In this document: positions 25,330 to 38,617 of the stretch, piece after piece
Layout: every line of letters starts with the position of its first letter
Numbering within the stretch: the first letter of the stretch is position 1
Assembly: GCA_021397835.1 (NCBI GenBank)
Contig: JAJFZO010000566.1
Span: 2,852,001 to 2,916,000 of the forward strand
Length of the DNA stretch: 64,000 nucleotides
Direction of reading: 5' to 3'
DNA from: Moringa oleifera
Taxonomy: Eukaryota > Streptophyta > Magnoliopsida > Brassicales > Moringaceae
Notes under the pieces: model-generated
Told to the model about the DNA's origin: nothing
The model's database searches: none
The model's input: the letters and a program-made list of their open reading frames with translations, nothing else
Made by a program: the position numbers and the translations under genes

Positions 25330-27100
25330 TGGTTGGCTGATTCCAGCCATCATTGCATACTATATTAAAAGAAAAAGACTCTACAGCCATAAGCAAGCAG
25401 ATGTACTACGATTCCGATGATACAGTCACTGGCCGTTCCATTTTCCATGTGAAAGACGGTTTCTTCACCGTTGATGTACAGCGTCTGTCAATGAATCGGC
25501 CGACCGAAGGGTGACTCTGGCACAGAATCTTCCTTGCTGACGTGGAATTAACAATGTTTGGTCGAATTACCATAAATAGTATGGATTTCAGTTCAAGAAG
25601 GACAAATAACATTTTTCCACTGAGGAGAATAATTGAATTTGCCCATAAAAAACATAAAGTCCGATATGTTTGGTTCATTGAATAAGCTAAAAGCTCAGAT
25701 TTGAAAACATCAGTTTGGTGTTAAAAACATTATCTCATTTTTATTGAGATGGTAAATTGTCACTTTCGAAATCATTAAATGTTATTTTAATATTTATTAT
25801 CTTTTTAATTTTTAATCAATTCAAATATTTAATAAATGACTAAATATATAAATTAAATTATTAAAAATATTTTATGTAGAACTTTAAAATAATATTAATG
25901 TTAATATAAAATTTAATTTATATTTATTAATATTTAAATAGCAGTAATTTAAAAATTAGGTAAAAACTGTTAAAATAAATAAATAAATAAAATTATTAGT
26001 TGAAAAAAATTAGTTCTTAATTTTAAGCCAACAAAAATTAAAGTAATAAAAAATTAGTTGATTTATTAGTTTTAACAAATTATTTCAAAAAATTAATTGA
26101 TTAAAAATATTTTATTTTATTATCTCTAAATTAATTAATGTATAAATATTATTTAATAATGGTTATTATAAAATATTATTAAAAATGTTAATTATACAAA
26201 TTTAAAATAATGTGTTGAAGATAAAAAAAATTAGTATCAAAATATTTAAAATATATTTTTTAATATCAAAATAATATTAACTTTAATGGAAGATTAAATA
26301 TATAATTAATTTAATTAATATATTAAAATTTAAATAAAAACAGGTTTAATTCAATGTATATCAAATAATTTGTTGGAATTAATTTTAAATAAAAGATTAT
26401 AACTTTTTTATTATAAAATAAAATTTGTGTACATTTATTATGACATCAAAACATAAAAATTAATAAAATATATCAGAACATGTCCAAAATTAACTCATCA
26501 ATTTAAATTTAGTTAGATTTCAAACTGTAAAAAAAGAAAATTATGGATAAAGGTAAAAAATGCATGAACAAGTTTCAATATAAGAAGCAGTAAAAAAATC
26601 TGAAAAGCAACACAAGATTTCTATTTCACAAAATAGAGCTTTTTGGTTATTGATTCTAAGGTCTTGAGTACATACAATATATTCATACATGCATACATAC
26701 ATATATGCTGACTAAAATAATTAAAAATAATAATTACTTAGTTTTAAACATAAAACAGAATTATAAAAAAATAAAATGTAAATCAATAAAATAAAAAACA
26801 TGATAAATAAAAAACATTTTATAATAATAAAACATTAAAAAAATGAAAAAAAAAAAACATATAAGATTGCATACCTAACAAAATGCAAACTGAATAATTA
26901 TTAATCACAATAAATTAAATAAAAATAAGTATAATAGATCAAGTTAATAAACTTATAGGAATTATAAACTTAAAATCTGTAAGATAGGTTTTATCAACAT
27001 TATTAATGACAAATTTTGAATAAAATTTGAATTGCCATTTTAAGATGAAGTAGCACTTCAACATTATCACAAGTACTAACAAAAATTAGACTTAAAAGTT
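25330..27100. other. AT-rich spacer between the FMO copies; no gene seen
   Basis: The first 350 bases are upstream DNA of the frameshifted copy. The rest is very AT-rich, with a fragment at about 26290-26340 resembling the dispersed AT-rich repeat. Confidence 0.45.
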
Positions 27101-27111
27101 ATAAAATGGTT

Positions 27112-30100
27112 TTATGAATCGTTCTTGATGAAATCCTCGTGTGCTTGAGAAACAAGGTCCTGATCTTGCCATTCATCACGGTATGTGTTTGGAAAGTCTC
27201 GCCAGAGCTTGCCAGCAGCATAGAACATTTGCCTTCTCCACTCTTCAAACCCTGGACACCCACATTCTGCACCAAGCCAATTGCTGTACTCAAACTGCAA
27301 CACAATTTCCCGAATGAATTTAGGGCCAAATCTTTGTCTATCTTGAATGAATCTTCTCTCAGCAAAGCTACTGAAGTTAGCTTATCTAAGATCAAATGCA
27401 CCAAGGTGCATCAAAGAAATCGTGATTTGCATACAGAATCGATTTACAAGTGGAGCAAACCCAGATAGCATGTTGCAGAAGCACCAGAAGGTTAAGATTG
27501 GGAATCAGAATGTTCACGGAAATCTGATAAGCAGAATTCCGTCATCTTTGTACCAATTAAAGAGAGCAAGGGATACTGACTTGACCCACAAACATATCCT
27601 TTGTTTCTTCATTATAATTTCATATAACAGAGAGAACTCAAATTTGATGGCATATCTACTCCTGGCATGAATTCAATAAAGTTGAAGAAAACTGTCTATA
27701 GATGCTATGGGAGCCTCTACCAACACCATGCAGGTACAGAATGGACTTCATGAAGGTAATGGTACAACAAATTCCATTGCTAAATAAGCTATCCACGAGA
27801 AATTTACCTGAGATTCGCCCATTTTATGAGTATATCTCTTAGGTACACCAGAAGCTTCAAGTGTTGAGTAAAAGGCTTTCACATCTTCCATCATCTCCTC
27901 TTCTGATGGAAGCATAATCCGACCAGACAAGACACCAGCAATCCACTTGCTTTGAAGTTCAAACATTGGAAAGGGAAGAATCTGACAACAATTATGCACA
28001 CAATATGAACTTCTCCTATCGAAATGTATACAGATTAAAGCAAAGCCACAAAGATTTTTAGATTTATTTTGGGAATAACCATCCACGGGCACCCAACAAA
28101 AGAAAGCCATGGGGCCAAGGCTGGTGGAAAAATGTGCTTGTACAATGGCCCAACACGATTGTCATCCACAGTCACGTTGCCCTTGGTATCAAGAAAAGGG
28201 AAATGATACTTGTACCTTTTTGAAAAGAAGAACAGTACATTATGTTTTATTATTGCAATTTAAGCTTAATGCAAACAATATAAGGAGTACCCTGTGCAAT
28301 GTAGAATGACATCTGCGACAACGAATTTCCCATTCCTAAAACCCACAGAACCATCTTCACGGGTACTCTCTATCTGCATCGTTTAATAAATATTAGCATC
28401 AGAGATCAACCCACCTTCCAGCTCAGGGTCAAACAAGCCCCATTGGGACCTTCATGATAGACACTCCTATTTGTACCATGGAATGAGTGCTTTTACCATA
28501 GAATGAAGCCATAAATTATCATATCCTGGCAGCTTTTCATATGTTTCTTCTGCGACTGATCTAGATGCGATATGGACCTCTTTGGCATCTCCAGCTATGT
28601 CCCTACATATGTCAACAGCACTCGCAGAGCTCCCTATCAAAACCACAACCTGTTCATGGAAAATATTATTTAGATGTATTTTTTGGGAAGAAAAAAATAT
28701 TATAATTTACAGGAAACCAGGAGAGAGACAATATACAAGATCATCTACTATGTAAATGGAAGCGCGGTTATTTTGCTACGAGAGAGAGAGAGAGAAGAGG
28801 ACAACAGCACAAGGGAAACAAAAATGTATATTTTCCCACTTTAGCTACAACTTGGTGAAACATCTACCTGGCAAATATTTGTTGACTTTTAAGGCTTTAA
28901 GGAGTCTTTCAAGACCCCAACCCACCTTTTCCCAGGGGATTTTTTATGCCAAAGTTAATAATACATTTCAGTGCAATGGACATGAAAAAGCAAAGGTCAA
29001 GCTACATGAGATTCAGAGATTTTCAAATCCTTGAGAAACTCTCCCTTCAAAATATATTAACTGAAATACCTTATATGATTCCCCAACTATAAAACCCCTC
29101 TCTTTACCTTCTCAAAGATAGCCACGCCTGACCCACTAAACTGAAGCCTGAAAGCTGAATCTTAACAGAATAGCTCAGAGCATATGAATTATTTGAAAGC
29201 ATTCACGCCAATCAAACAAGAGAGGACACAGATTCAAAAAGCAACTTAACAGACACCATTGCACATAAAAGGATCGTGCAGTTTAAAACTTACAAGTAAA
29301 ATGTTAATGCATACCTGATCTTGAAAAGTATCAGGAAGACGGTAATTGTGGCTATGAATTTGCTTCCCCGGCCATAAATTTATGCCTGAAAATAATATAA
29401 GCAGTAATAAGGACAAGTTAGATATTTACATTTCATATTGTTGTCTGTGCAGACACAACAGAAGGAAATTATGATCTTCAGACATCAGTATCATTAAATC
29501 CTGAAAGGAAACAGTAACTGCAACGTGTACAAGACCGCCTCACAAATGGTCAACAAGACTGCATAAGCTTTCAGTTGTCCACTAATATTAAGGTAGTAAA
29601 ATCACAACTAAGAATCTGGAAAAGGATGGAAATAGAAGAGTAGAAAACGAAAATTTGCATCACTTCAAAATTCCAATGTGATTGCAAAAGTAAAGTAAAC
29701 AAGAGAATATTACTCAGAATGCTTTCAGGACAAAGAACCCATTTTATCAGCAATCTGATGATGCAATTTTCCATACATTTCAAAACAAGTTTATTGGTAT
29801 GGCTTTTGTGCTTCTGTGACTTTCAAGCGTACCAAGCACTAAAAAACATCACAACCCAAGATACTGACATTAATAATGAAAGAAAAGACACCATTATCAA
29901 CTCAATTACCACTCCACCAAAATGTAATATAACAAGACAAGGGAAAAGAAAAAGAAAAGAAAAAAAAACGACCAGTCATACAAGCTCTGGTTTTGACGTT
30001 CTAGCAACCTTTTTTCTTTTTCAAAAACATAAGAGAATATCAATATTTCTTTGACTGGGAAACTCATCTTACTGATTTAGCTAATCCATGCTATACCAAG

Positions 30101-30729
30101 AATTCAAAAAGCTATATGAATCTGATTCTAGGCAACGAAACAAAACCAAGACAACCTGTCAATAAAGCAAAGAAACAGACAATACCAGGTATATCAGCGA
30201 GACGAGGCTCAGTATAATGGCCAATGCAAACAACAACAGCATCATAAATATCGTCCCCAAAACGACCTCCTTTCTCCTTGGACTTCACTCTCCATTTCCC
30301 GCTCTCGTCCAAGCCCACACGTACTACCTCGCTCTCAAAACGCACCATCTCTTCAATTTCGAATTCTCTTGCGAATTCTTGCAAGTACAGCAACACCTCC
30401 CTATGAACCGGGAACCTCCTCGGGTCTCTCTTCTCGCCGGGTTGGGCTACAAACGGGTAGTCTCGATAACCCATGCATTCTCTGGGAAGGTTGGTACGGA
30501 GGGAGCTGTAAAGGCTAGAGTGGACAATTGATCGGGCTGGGTCGAGCCCCAGAGGATCGGATTCCACACGGGGAGTATATATCCAGATACCACCAACTTG
30601 GTTTCCCCGCTCGAAGACGACAACAGAGTGCCCCTCCCGACGTAGCTCCCTCGCAGCCACGAGCCCCGCAGCTCCAGCTCCGATCACAGCCACTCGACGA
30701 GCTTTAACTGCCGGCTGAGAAGGTGCCAT
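27112..30729 (-). CDS. Flavin-containing monooxygenase FMO GS-OX-like, intact copy
   Basis: Seven exons close in frame: 30729-30186, 29385-29315, 28649-28497, 28373-28291, 28215-28080, 27981-27808 and 27294-27112, giving 447 residues, the normal length for plant FMO GS-OX-like enzymes. Visible sites: FAD motif GAGAAG at residues 17-22, NADPH motif GSSASA at 211-216, and the FMO-identifying motif near 186-196 in the form W-P-G-xxx-H-xxx-Y, with Trp where Phe is usual. The clade S-oxygenates methylthioalkyl glucosinolates in Brassicales; in other plants the substrate is usually unknown, so only a thioether or amine N/S-oxygenase role is safe. The start at 30729 (MAPSQPAVK) fits the family; an in-frame Met at 30759 would add ten residues. 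It is the tandem duplicate of the copy at 21.6-25.3 kb. Confidence 0.93.
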
Positions 30730-30759
30730 TGTCAACTCTGGTTGGCTTATTCGACCCAT

Positions 30760-31611
30760 TATTGCATAATAATAAATAGAAAAGACAGTCTAAGCAAGCA
30801 GATAATGCTAAGAGTTCGATGATAGAATGGCTGGCTGTTTCATTTCGCACGTGAACCACAGTTTCGCACCGTTGATATATTAGACAAATGCGCAACGTGA
30901 ATTAAATATGAATTGACCCGCAGAGTGTCACTCTGGCAGGAACTCTTCCCTGCTGACTTGAATTTCACAATGCTCTGATTAAAAGAACAAAGATGAAAAG
31001 TGACTTGGTGTTGAATTTTTAATAAGAAATTAAAAAATATATAATTTAACAATTTAATATAAAATATGAAAAAAAAATTTATTAACTTATCACCCGTTAT
31101 TATTTTATCAAAATTTAAGTAAACATAATATCCAAATTTTTGATTAAATTATCAAAAATAATATGAACTTTAATTCCACAATATAAGCACCTTTTTTAAT
31201 AATAATTTCCTTGGCCCACAAAAAATCTCAATTTGCAAGGTCGACCTAATTGGATTGATCATATAAGTTAACCTTTTAAACGATCCTAACCCATTTGATT
31301 AAACGAATGGGTACGAAAATGTTAAAATCAACTATTAAGAAAATAATTTAAGCATACTTGAACCTACATACCCTAGACAAGGGCACTCCTCGGATCCTAA
31401 TGTCTCCTTTTTCCATCCATTTTGGCGAAGGCAAAAAGTAAAACTAAGGTAGAGCAAGAATGGAACATGTTTTTATATTCTTTGGTACTAAATTTAGAGA
31501 ATTATTGGACCGACACGGTAGGCACTATGATCTTATAAATCATGTGGGCTTTAATTCTAATAATTTTGGGTTCAATTCTCATTGCAAAAGTCTGTAAGCC
31601 CAAAAGGGAAC

Positions 31612-31647
<36 letters not shown>

Positions 31648-33660
31648 AGAGTGAGTTGTTTTGGGCAATGAACATTAGCTTAGGCCTTTTGTAAAGTGAC
31701 TTTTGTGAATAGCAAGTAATGCTCCGTAAAGGTGGACACTTTCCGACTCCTCCACCTCCTTCCAAAGTCTTTCTATATATATATGTAATTTATTTATTAG
31801 ATAAAAATTAAAAAAATAGAAAGAGTTTTAAGGATATTGAAAATTAATTTTTGTCCATAGCAATAGATTTGCATCAACATATATTAGTTTAATTTGCACC
31901 GACTCATAAACATGATACATCTTGAGACATATTCAATATATTTTTATTATTTTTTTATAAGAGATATTTTTTTATTATTATGAAATTCATTAATAAGTTA
32001 TATATTGTTTGATGAAATGATATTTTAATAATAAAAAATCTAAAAACTTAATGAGAAAATATTTATGTTAAACTTAATTTATATAAATTTAAAAAATAGT
32101 AATTTCAATAGAATGACAGTGGATATTATAATTATTTTTTTAACTTTTTAAAAACTATTCGTATCATCTTTATCAAATATACAAAGCAGAAAGGATAAAT
32201 GTCATATAAAAGGTTTTCCCTCTCTCTTTAAATAAATCTCAAATATAAAGAATTTTCTACTCAATAAATATTTTTATGAATTTTTTAAATATTTTACACT
32301 ATAAATTGTTTAAAACAAAGTTTCAATACTCCAAAAAAAAAAACACATTTTTATGATATTTAAATATTATAGATAATTTTAAATTAAAATTTATAATAAA
32401 AAATTTTAATTTAAATATTTAAATTTTTCAATAAATTTTAATTTGTTCTTATTTTTAATAAAACTTATTTGAAAACTTCTTAAAATTTAAGATTTATTTA
32501 AAGAAAAATATTAATATGAGAATTTTGTATGATTTCATTAAAAAAATTTTATAGTATTTTTATTTAAAAACATTTATTTAAAAATAAAAAACATGATGAT
32601 ATAATGACATGGATATTATGTTAATTGATTAAAAAATATGAATAATGTGTTTTTTATTTCAAATGATCCTTTTTTTTTTTGTGATACTTTATCTTTTACA
32701 AAAAAACAAAAACTTTGCCCAAAAAAAGGAAGTTCCACACTTGACTAATCTTGACATTAAAATAAATAATGTCAACAAAATCCCATAAATTTTTAATAAG
32801 TCTTTAGTGACTTAGCCACCAAATGTTTAGTTGTATATCTATCATGTAATCAACTTTCGGTTCCTATTAGAAGCTTCATTGTATTGGAATTTCTTCAACC
32901 GAATGGTTCGTCAACGCGTAAGCTTAGTTCATTGAATAAGCAACTTGTTTGCCTAATTAATACTTTATCGATTCATCGTTAGTGGAAGTTAATTCTCCAA
33001 TCAAATTAACTTTAGTCATCTTTGGTTACGGGATATATTTTATCCTTATTATGTAATTAGTTTATACTTTATACTCTTTACAAAACATAATCCCGAATAA
33101 TATTAATTTACTTTAATTTTGATTATTTAAAAAAATTAATTGAGACATGTAAATAAAATACTTATTAAATACTATAAAAAAAGTCCTATAAGTTAAAAAT
33201 TAAAAAAAATAAGTAATAATTAGGTTCCATTGAAATGGATGAAAGAGTTGAGACAGCTAAGAGAGAAGCCAATAGCTGAAGACAACCTGTGAAGGAGTGG
33301 TGATCAAAGGTTAATTTTATGTGGGGGGGCCCACCTCACTCTACCTAACTATTTGTAACCAATCGAACTATCTAGCAGGATAAGAGTTGTGGAACCCATT
33401 TATTGAAATATCCATATTGTAATAATTATTTTTAAAATTAAAATTTTTATTTATCAAATTAAATGATTCAATTAATATCAAAATAAAATCGATTTATAAA
33501 TATGATAATTTGGGTAATTTTGTTTATTTAATGTGATTATTTGGGGGAAGGGGGGGGGGGGAGGGAGGGAGATGATAGCAGAGGGACAAAAGGGTAAAAG
33601 AAGGGCAACAGAGGAAATAATTAAAACCCTATATTTGCCTTTTGCAGTTGAGACTGTCCT
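30760..33660. other. Intergenic DNA; no gene seen
   Basis: Upstream region of the intact FMO followed by AT-rich sequence. A GA microsatellite lies at about 31614-31645. Near 31500-31600 a stretch ends in 'ggttcaattctcat', which resembles a tRNA B box but lacks a convincing A box. A G-rich run at about 33543-33570 lies close to the DUF863 promoter. Confidence 0.4.
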
Positions 33661-33681
33661 ACCACTCCTGACTGGTCCTCC

Positions 33682-33688
33682 TATAAAG
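33682..33688 (+). promoter_or_regulatory. Probable TATA box of the DUF863 gene
   Basis: TATAAAG precedes a GA/CT-rich leader typical of plant 5'UTRs. It would place transcription start near 33715, about 470 bases before the first inferred splice donor at 34186. Confidence 0.5.
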
Positions 33689-34149
33689 CCAGATATCTAA
33701 GTGCAAGAAAAGAAAAGTGGAACGAAAGAGAGAGAAACAGAGAGAGAGAGAGGAATCCTAAATATCATATGAGAGAGAGAGAGCAAGAAAGAGACAGAAA
33801 GTGAATATAAATACCAGAAAAAGCAAGGATGATGTGCCACACAAACCACTAGCCTCATTAGTCTCATTGGGAGTCTCTGTCTCAGAGGGGAGAGAGGGAG
33901 AGAGAGAGAGAGAGAATTATCTTTGCTTCTCTCTCAGTTTCTTTGTCCCCAGTAATCGGATTCCCTTGCTTCCCTTACTACACATCTTCTCTTTCTCTTT
34001 CTATATTTGTTTACCTTAAACATCTTTCTCTCTCTCTTTCTCTGTGTTTCCATCTCGAAACGTTAGCTGTTGGTATTGTTTTTACGATTCGTTTTCATGA
34101 TCTGCTTTAGAGAGTGACGAATTTTGGGAGAAAGAAGTAATCTGTTCTT

Positions 34150-35682
34150 ATGGTTGAATGCTCCGTTTCGTCGGGTTCTCTCATGGTATACTCTTCTTTC
34201 TTGTAAACTCTACATTTTTCTCTTCTGGGATTTGAGTACCCATGTTGTTAGTGTTTTATATATATATTTTTTCCTCTGAGGATTCACTTTCATATGAGTT
34301 ATGAACTGGATTTATTCTGCTTTTAATTACTCTATTTAGTTAGATTCACGGAAGTTAAACATGTAATTATATTACTAGGTTCATAATGGGTCTTCTTTTT
34401 CTTTTTCTCTCTTAACGTTTGTCTCTGATATTCAACTAAAAGTCTATCTACCATGTTCAACAAAAGAACAAGAGAGAATCAATGTACAATGTGGTCTCTG
34501 TAGTTTTAATATTTAATAAATATCCTTGCTTAGTTAAGCCTGCATGGAAAAGGAAGAAATTGAATAAAGCATGGGTAACTGGCACCATCAGCCATGAGCA
34601 GCCTTTTGGCTGCTGCCATTGGGACTCTATGTGTCTTTCTCATTGGTCTCATATTGAGCTCACTGTTAGATTCACGCTAATTGCTGTTGCAGGTGCTTAT
34701 TAGACTTGCAGTATTAACATAGAACGGTATCTAAGAAGCCACAGCAAGTAACTGAGTGTAGTTGGATGTGGTACAACCTTCATTACCTGTATTTGAGGAT
34801 TTGATTCATTTGTCTTCAATTGCATTTTCGTCCGCTTTTATTCTCTGGCTCAAGGATTTCTTAGAAACCACATGGTCTTAAACAGCAGGAATTTTAACAT
34901 TTGCTCTACTTTTCATCCAATATTTGCTACAATTTAGCAGGAAAGGGAGTACCTAATGATGATGATAGAATCTAGAAGAGACATTGTTTGGGAGGGCAGC
35001 CATTTTTAACTTTTTCCCGTCTGTTGGATTCTGTTATCCTTAGTTGTTTAAACTTTGGGTCTGGATTGTCAAGTTTTGTGTATAAAGCTTTGGGCTCTTG
35101 TGTTATGCAATGGTGTGAGACAATGTGAAGAAAGATGGAGAAGGGAGAATGATTTTAATGTGTTGCATTGAGGTTCATCATCTTTTATTTTGCACGTTAA
35201 TTCTGATATAAATTGCTTCTCTGAAGCTCTTGTGCAAGCAATCCTATGATTTAGGGTGCATGTTCACAAAAAATGATTTGAGTGTTGGGAGAAGCTTAAA
35301 GAATTGATCACTGTTTCACAGAAACAATATACTAGTAGTTTGCAATTACTTTTCACTCCCATGTTTCATATAACGATCTTGATTGCAACTAAATCAAAAA
35401 TGGTAAAAAGTGGGAGTACTAATCTATGGCCTGAACCAGCTGGTTTTAGATCAGCGCTGCTACTGTGCATGTTAAATAGTTCTGTTGTTTGTGATGATTT
35501 GCCAAATTGGGAATGAACTTTAAAATCAATGTCTGTACGATGATTAAGATGCAAGGATTTATCTAGAGACCTTTCTTAATAGTTTAATTCTTATTATTAT
35601 TTCCTATGTTGTAATTTGCTTTGCCAAACCTGTGCAGGGTTGGGGCAATAAGCACGTTGCAGACTATTCTGGCATGGTGTGA
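34150..35682 (+). promoter_or_regulatory. Upstream ORF 1 in the spliced leader of the DUF863 gene
   Basis: An ATG at 34150 (MVECSVSSGSLM) reads to a GT donor at 34186. Joined to an AG acceptor before 35638 it continues in frame (GWGNKHVADYSGMV) to TGA at 35680-35682, a 26-residue peptide. It lies upstream of the main start at 35799 and would be translated first. The splice junction is inferred from GT-AG signals. Confidence 0.45.
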
Positions 35683-35719
35683 GGACTTGTTATATATTTC
35701 TTATTCTGAGAAGGATAAG

Positions 35720-35791
35720 ATGTTGTTGAGAGGAGATTTTGATCTAAATTCAGTGCAGATATACACCGAATCATTTAAGGAAGCGTTTTAA
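35720..35791 (+). promoter_or_regulatory. Upstream ORF 2, ending 7 bases before the main start
   Basis: ATG at 35720 encodes MLLRGDFDLNSVQIY and eight more residues, ending with TAA at 35789-35791. The main DUF863 start codon is at 35799, so the arrangement would favour reduced initiation or reinitiation on the main frame. It lies in the same leader exon as the end of uORF 1. Confidence 0.45.
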
Positions 35792-35798
35792 ACAGACA

Positions 35799-38617
35799 AT
35801 GCTCAACCAGGAGATCATGTTTAGGAAGCAGGTAGGAGCAGATGCTAGTAAGACATGTTTGGCAACGTTTTCTGCCTTCTTTTTAAGAAAACCAGTCTCC
35901 AGGATCCAGAAGGATTGGACCATTAAACCCTTAGACTCCTAGTATCCATGTTCAATTTGATTTCTGGGTACTGTATAGCTGCTAAAATAAAGTGAATTTC
36001 TGTGATCTTGCTTCTTTGATATGCAGGTCATATAAAAGCTATGATGTATGTATCTTAGCATAAAATGTCTTTTATGTTACTGATTTGTTCTTCTTTTTCA
36101 TTTCAGGTATATGAACTCCATCGTTTATATAGTGTTCAGAAGACACTAATGAATGACGTTACCTACAAGAATCTTGACAATTGCAATCCACCGAAAGTAG
36201 GAGCATTGTCATCTTTAACACCTTTTCTGAATCCAACAAAATTTGAACCATTGATGAAAGAGACCACAATCCCTTCAGTTCACATGGTAAATGTCGGCCA
36301 AGAACTTTGACATTCCTTATGAATAATTTGTCCCATACTGAGGATGCAGGGGTTTGGCTTTTTTTTTTTTTTCCTGTTTTTTTGGGGGTATTTCTCTGGA
36401 GTGCTTCTCACACAGTTAAGCATGATTATAATTCGGGTGCAAGGGTTTTCCCTTTCCTGGATGTTCTTTTGTGGCATAAATCTACATATCTAGAACTTAC
36501 CATCCAAGGCTTAAGCAATTCTTTGCTTTTACTTGCATTTGTGCTATATTGTTGCCGTTCTTTAGAAAGTATACACCTTCTGCCTTATGCAAGCCCTTGC
36601 ATGGATCTATCACATCTGTATGCCACTGGTATCTGACCTAATTGGATTTTCGTTTCTGAGACTGATGTGGTAAGGTTCTCTTTCAGGTGAGCACTATGCA
36701 ACCTATAAGCCACGAGTTGTTGGAAGGGCACCTGGGTAGTGACTGTAAGCTTCAGGAGATGCCTCTTGATCTCCAATTGCCAGCCGATCAATACATTAGC
36801 CATGTGGACAATAATCTTTTTAGCAAAAGAGATGTTTGGCATCGATTAGAACAAAAGAAAGAACTTTGGGATTCTCATTCTAGTGGTCACTTTCAAGACA
36901 AATTGGAGCTAGAACTTTCCCTGGCCCTTGAAGTGGGTATGAAAAAGCAAAGTACAAAAAGAACTTGGCTTGATCGGAAACCTCAATCGTTTCCCCATGT
37001 TGTAATTGATTTGGAGGAACCAACTGAGAGGATATCAAACAAGGATAAAGAACATGCAGCTTCTATTGGCTGTGCTGCTCCATTTACTTGCTTTGGGGGA
37101 AAGCATGAGGAACCAATTTCTATCCTATCTGATGCTAGCATCTCAAAAATCGTGAAGAAAGATCCATCTCCTGGGACTAGAGAGTGTAGCTCTCTTGTAG
37201 ATGACTCTGCATGCTGTCAAAAGCCAGACTCCTTCAAACAAGGTGCTGGTTGTTTTCTTGTGCCACTATTTACAGCTTTAGCATGAACGTTCTGAATTTC
37301 TGCTCTTGTACAATTCTAGTATATGCTTACTTAACCCTTTTTTCTTTTTTTGTACCAGCCCTATCTGCAGGATTTAAGAACGGCAAAGACGATGTCGCAG
37401 TTAACAATCTGTCTGCCTGGAAGCAACAGTTTGTTTCATATGAGCAAGGAGGCGTGGATCTTAACAAAGTTCAGCTTGATGATCTGTCTTTTCATTCAAA
37501 TGATCTTATGGTGGCCAATCCTTCAACAGTCAGCTCACCAGGTGGTTTTACTGGACTGGTTGGCCAGGTCCAACATGACATTTGCCCTCCTATGGTTTGT
37601 AAAGAAGACATTAATGGTTGCTTTAATGGATCTTCTGACACACTTCAACAAGATGAGGCTGTTTTGATGAATTTGAGTGGCAAAGATCAGCTGACGGAAA
37701 GAAATACTAAATTAAACAGTGAAGCTGAAGTGAAGCATATGGTTCTTGGCAGCCCCAGTTGGGACTCCAAGAATGGGAAGGATGACTCCATATGGACATT
37801 TAAAGATAATGGACAGATGAGCTGTGAGAGGAGTGAAGTAGAGGATGCTATGCTTGTATGCTCTGATCAGAGCCAAAATATTCAACAGAAAGATGGTTGC
37901 AGATCTCCTGCTTCATGCAAGTCTTCTTCTATCACTGATAATGATTCAACTAGTTTGAAGACCATGCAGTCAGGAATTGAGTCGGAGAATTCAAGTCTTC
38001 ATTTGTCGTGTCAATTTTCAGGTACTCAGGTAGGATCTCAAGTTACTGAAACTTTATCAGGTGAGCCAGACCAAAGATCTTCGAGCAGTATTGAACGTAG
38101 ACATGAATGCTACAACAAAAAAGAAGATCCAGGCGAAGTGGATCTATTGATCCAAAGTGCAGCTCAGTCACTGATCCATATTTCATTGGATACTTCAGCT
38201 GGAAATCAAGAACTTTCGACACAAGCTGGATCCAATGAGATGGGGAGTGAGGAGATGGAGCAGCCACAGTGTTCTTCTGATTCATATGAGTTAATTACTC
38301 TGAATCTTACAGAAACAAATGCTGATGAGTATTGTGTCTCATCAAAGCCACTGGAAGTAAATAACACAGAGAAGAAGGATCTTAGTTTCAAATTGAGACG
38401 AGGGAGAAGACTGAAAGATTTTCAGAGGGACATACTGCCTGGTCTTGCATCTCTTTCCAGACATGAAATCCGTGAAGATATAAACATTATGGAGGGAGTT
38501 TTAAGATCAAGAGAGTATAAGAAACTTAGAGCTAGGTTGGGTGATACAGAGAGCTGGTGTGCACCAGTGAGAAGCAGACGATCAAGACTCAATCATGTCG
38601 GAAGAAGGAAGTTTTAA
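35799..38617 (+). CDS. DUF863 family plant protein of unknown function
   Basis: Coding exons 35799-35831, 36107-36286, 36687-37242 and 37359-38617 close in frame and give 675 residues. Two family signatures are visible: near the N-terminus KQTMLNQEIMFRKQ / VYELHRLYSVQKTLM, split by an intron exactly before VYELHRLY, and at the C-terminus RGRRLKDFQRDILPGLASLS followed by HEIREDINIMEGVLRSREY and a basic tail ending VGRRKF. The middle is low-complexity, Ser/Glu-rich and poorly conserved, suggesting a largely disordered nuclear-type protein. No biochemical function is established for the family to my knowledge. The family block begins a few residues before the Met at 35799 (RFKQT). An alternative acceptor at 35753 would join exon 1 in frame and give a longer N-terminus without the uORFs. 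Length is shorter than the largest family members. Confidence 0.85.

Noticed and set aside
31500..31610. Possible SINE with B-box-like GGTTCAATTC
   Set aside because: No acceptable A box at the right distance and no tail or target duplication visible.
37211..37358. Possible separate start of the last DUF863 exon (Met at 37211)
   Set aside because: It lies across an intron with good GT-AG borders that keeps the family frame; read-through would be intron retention.
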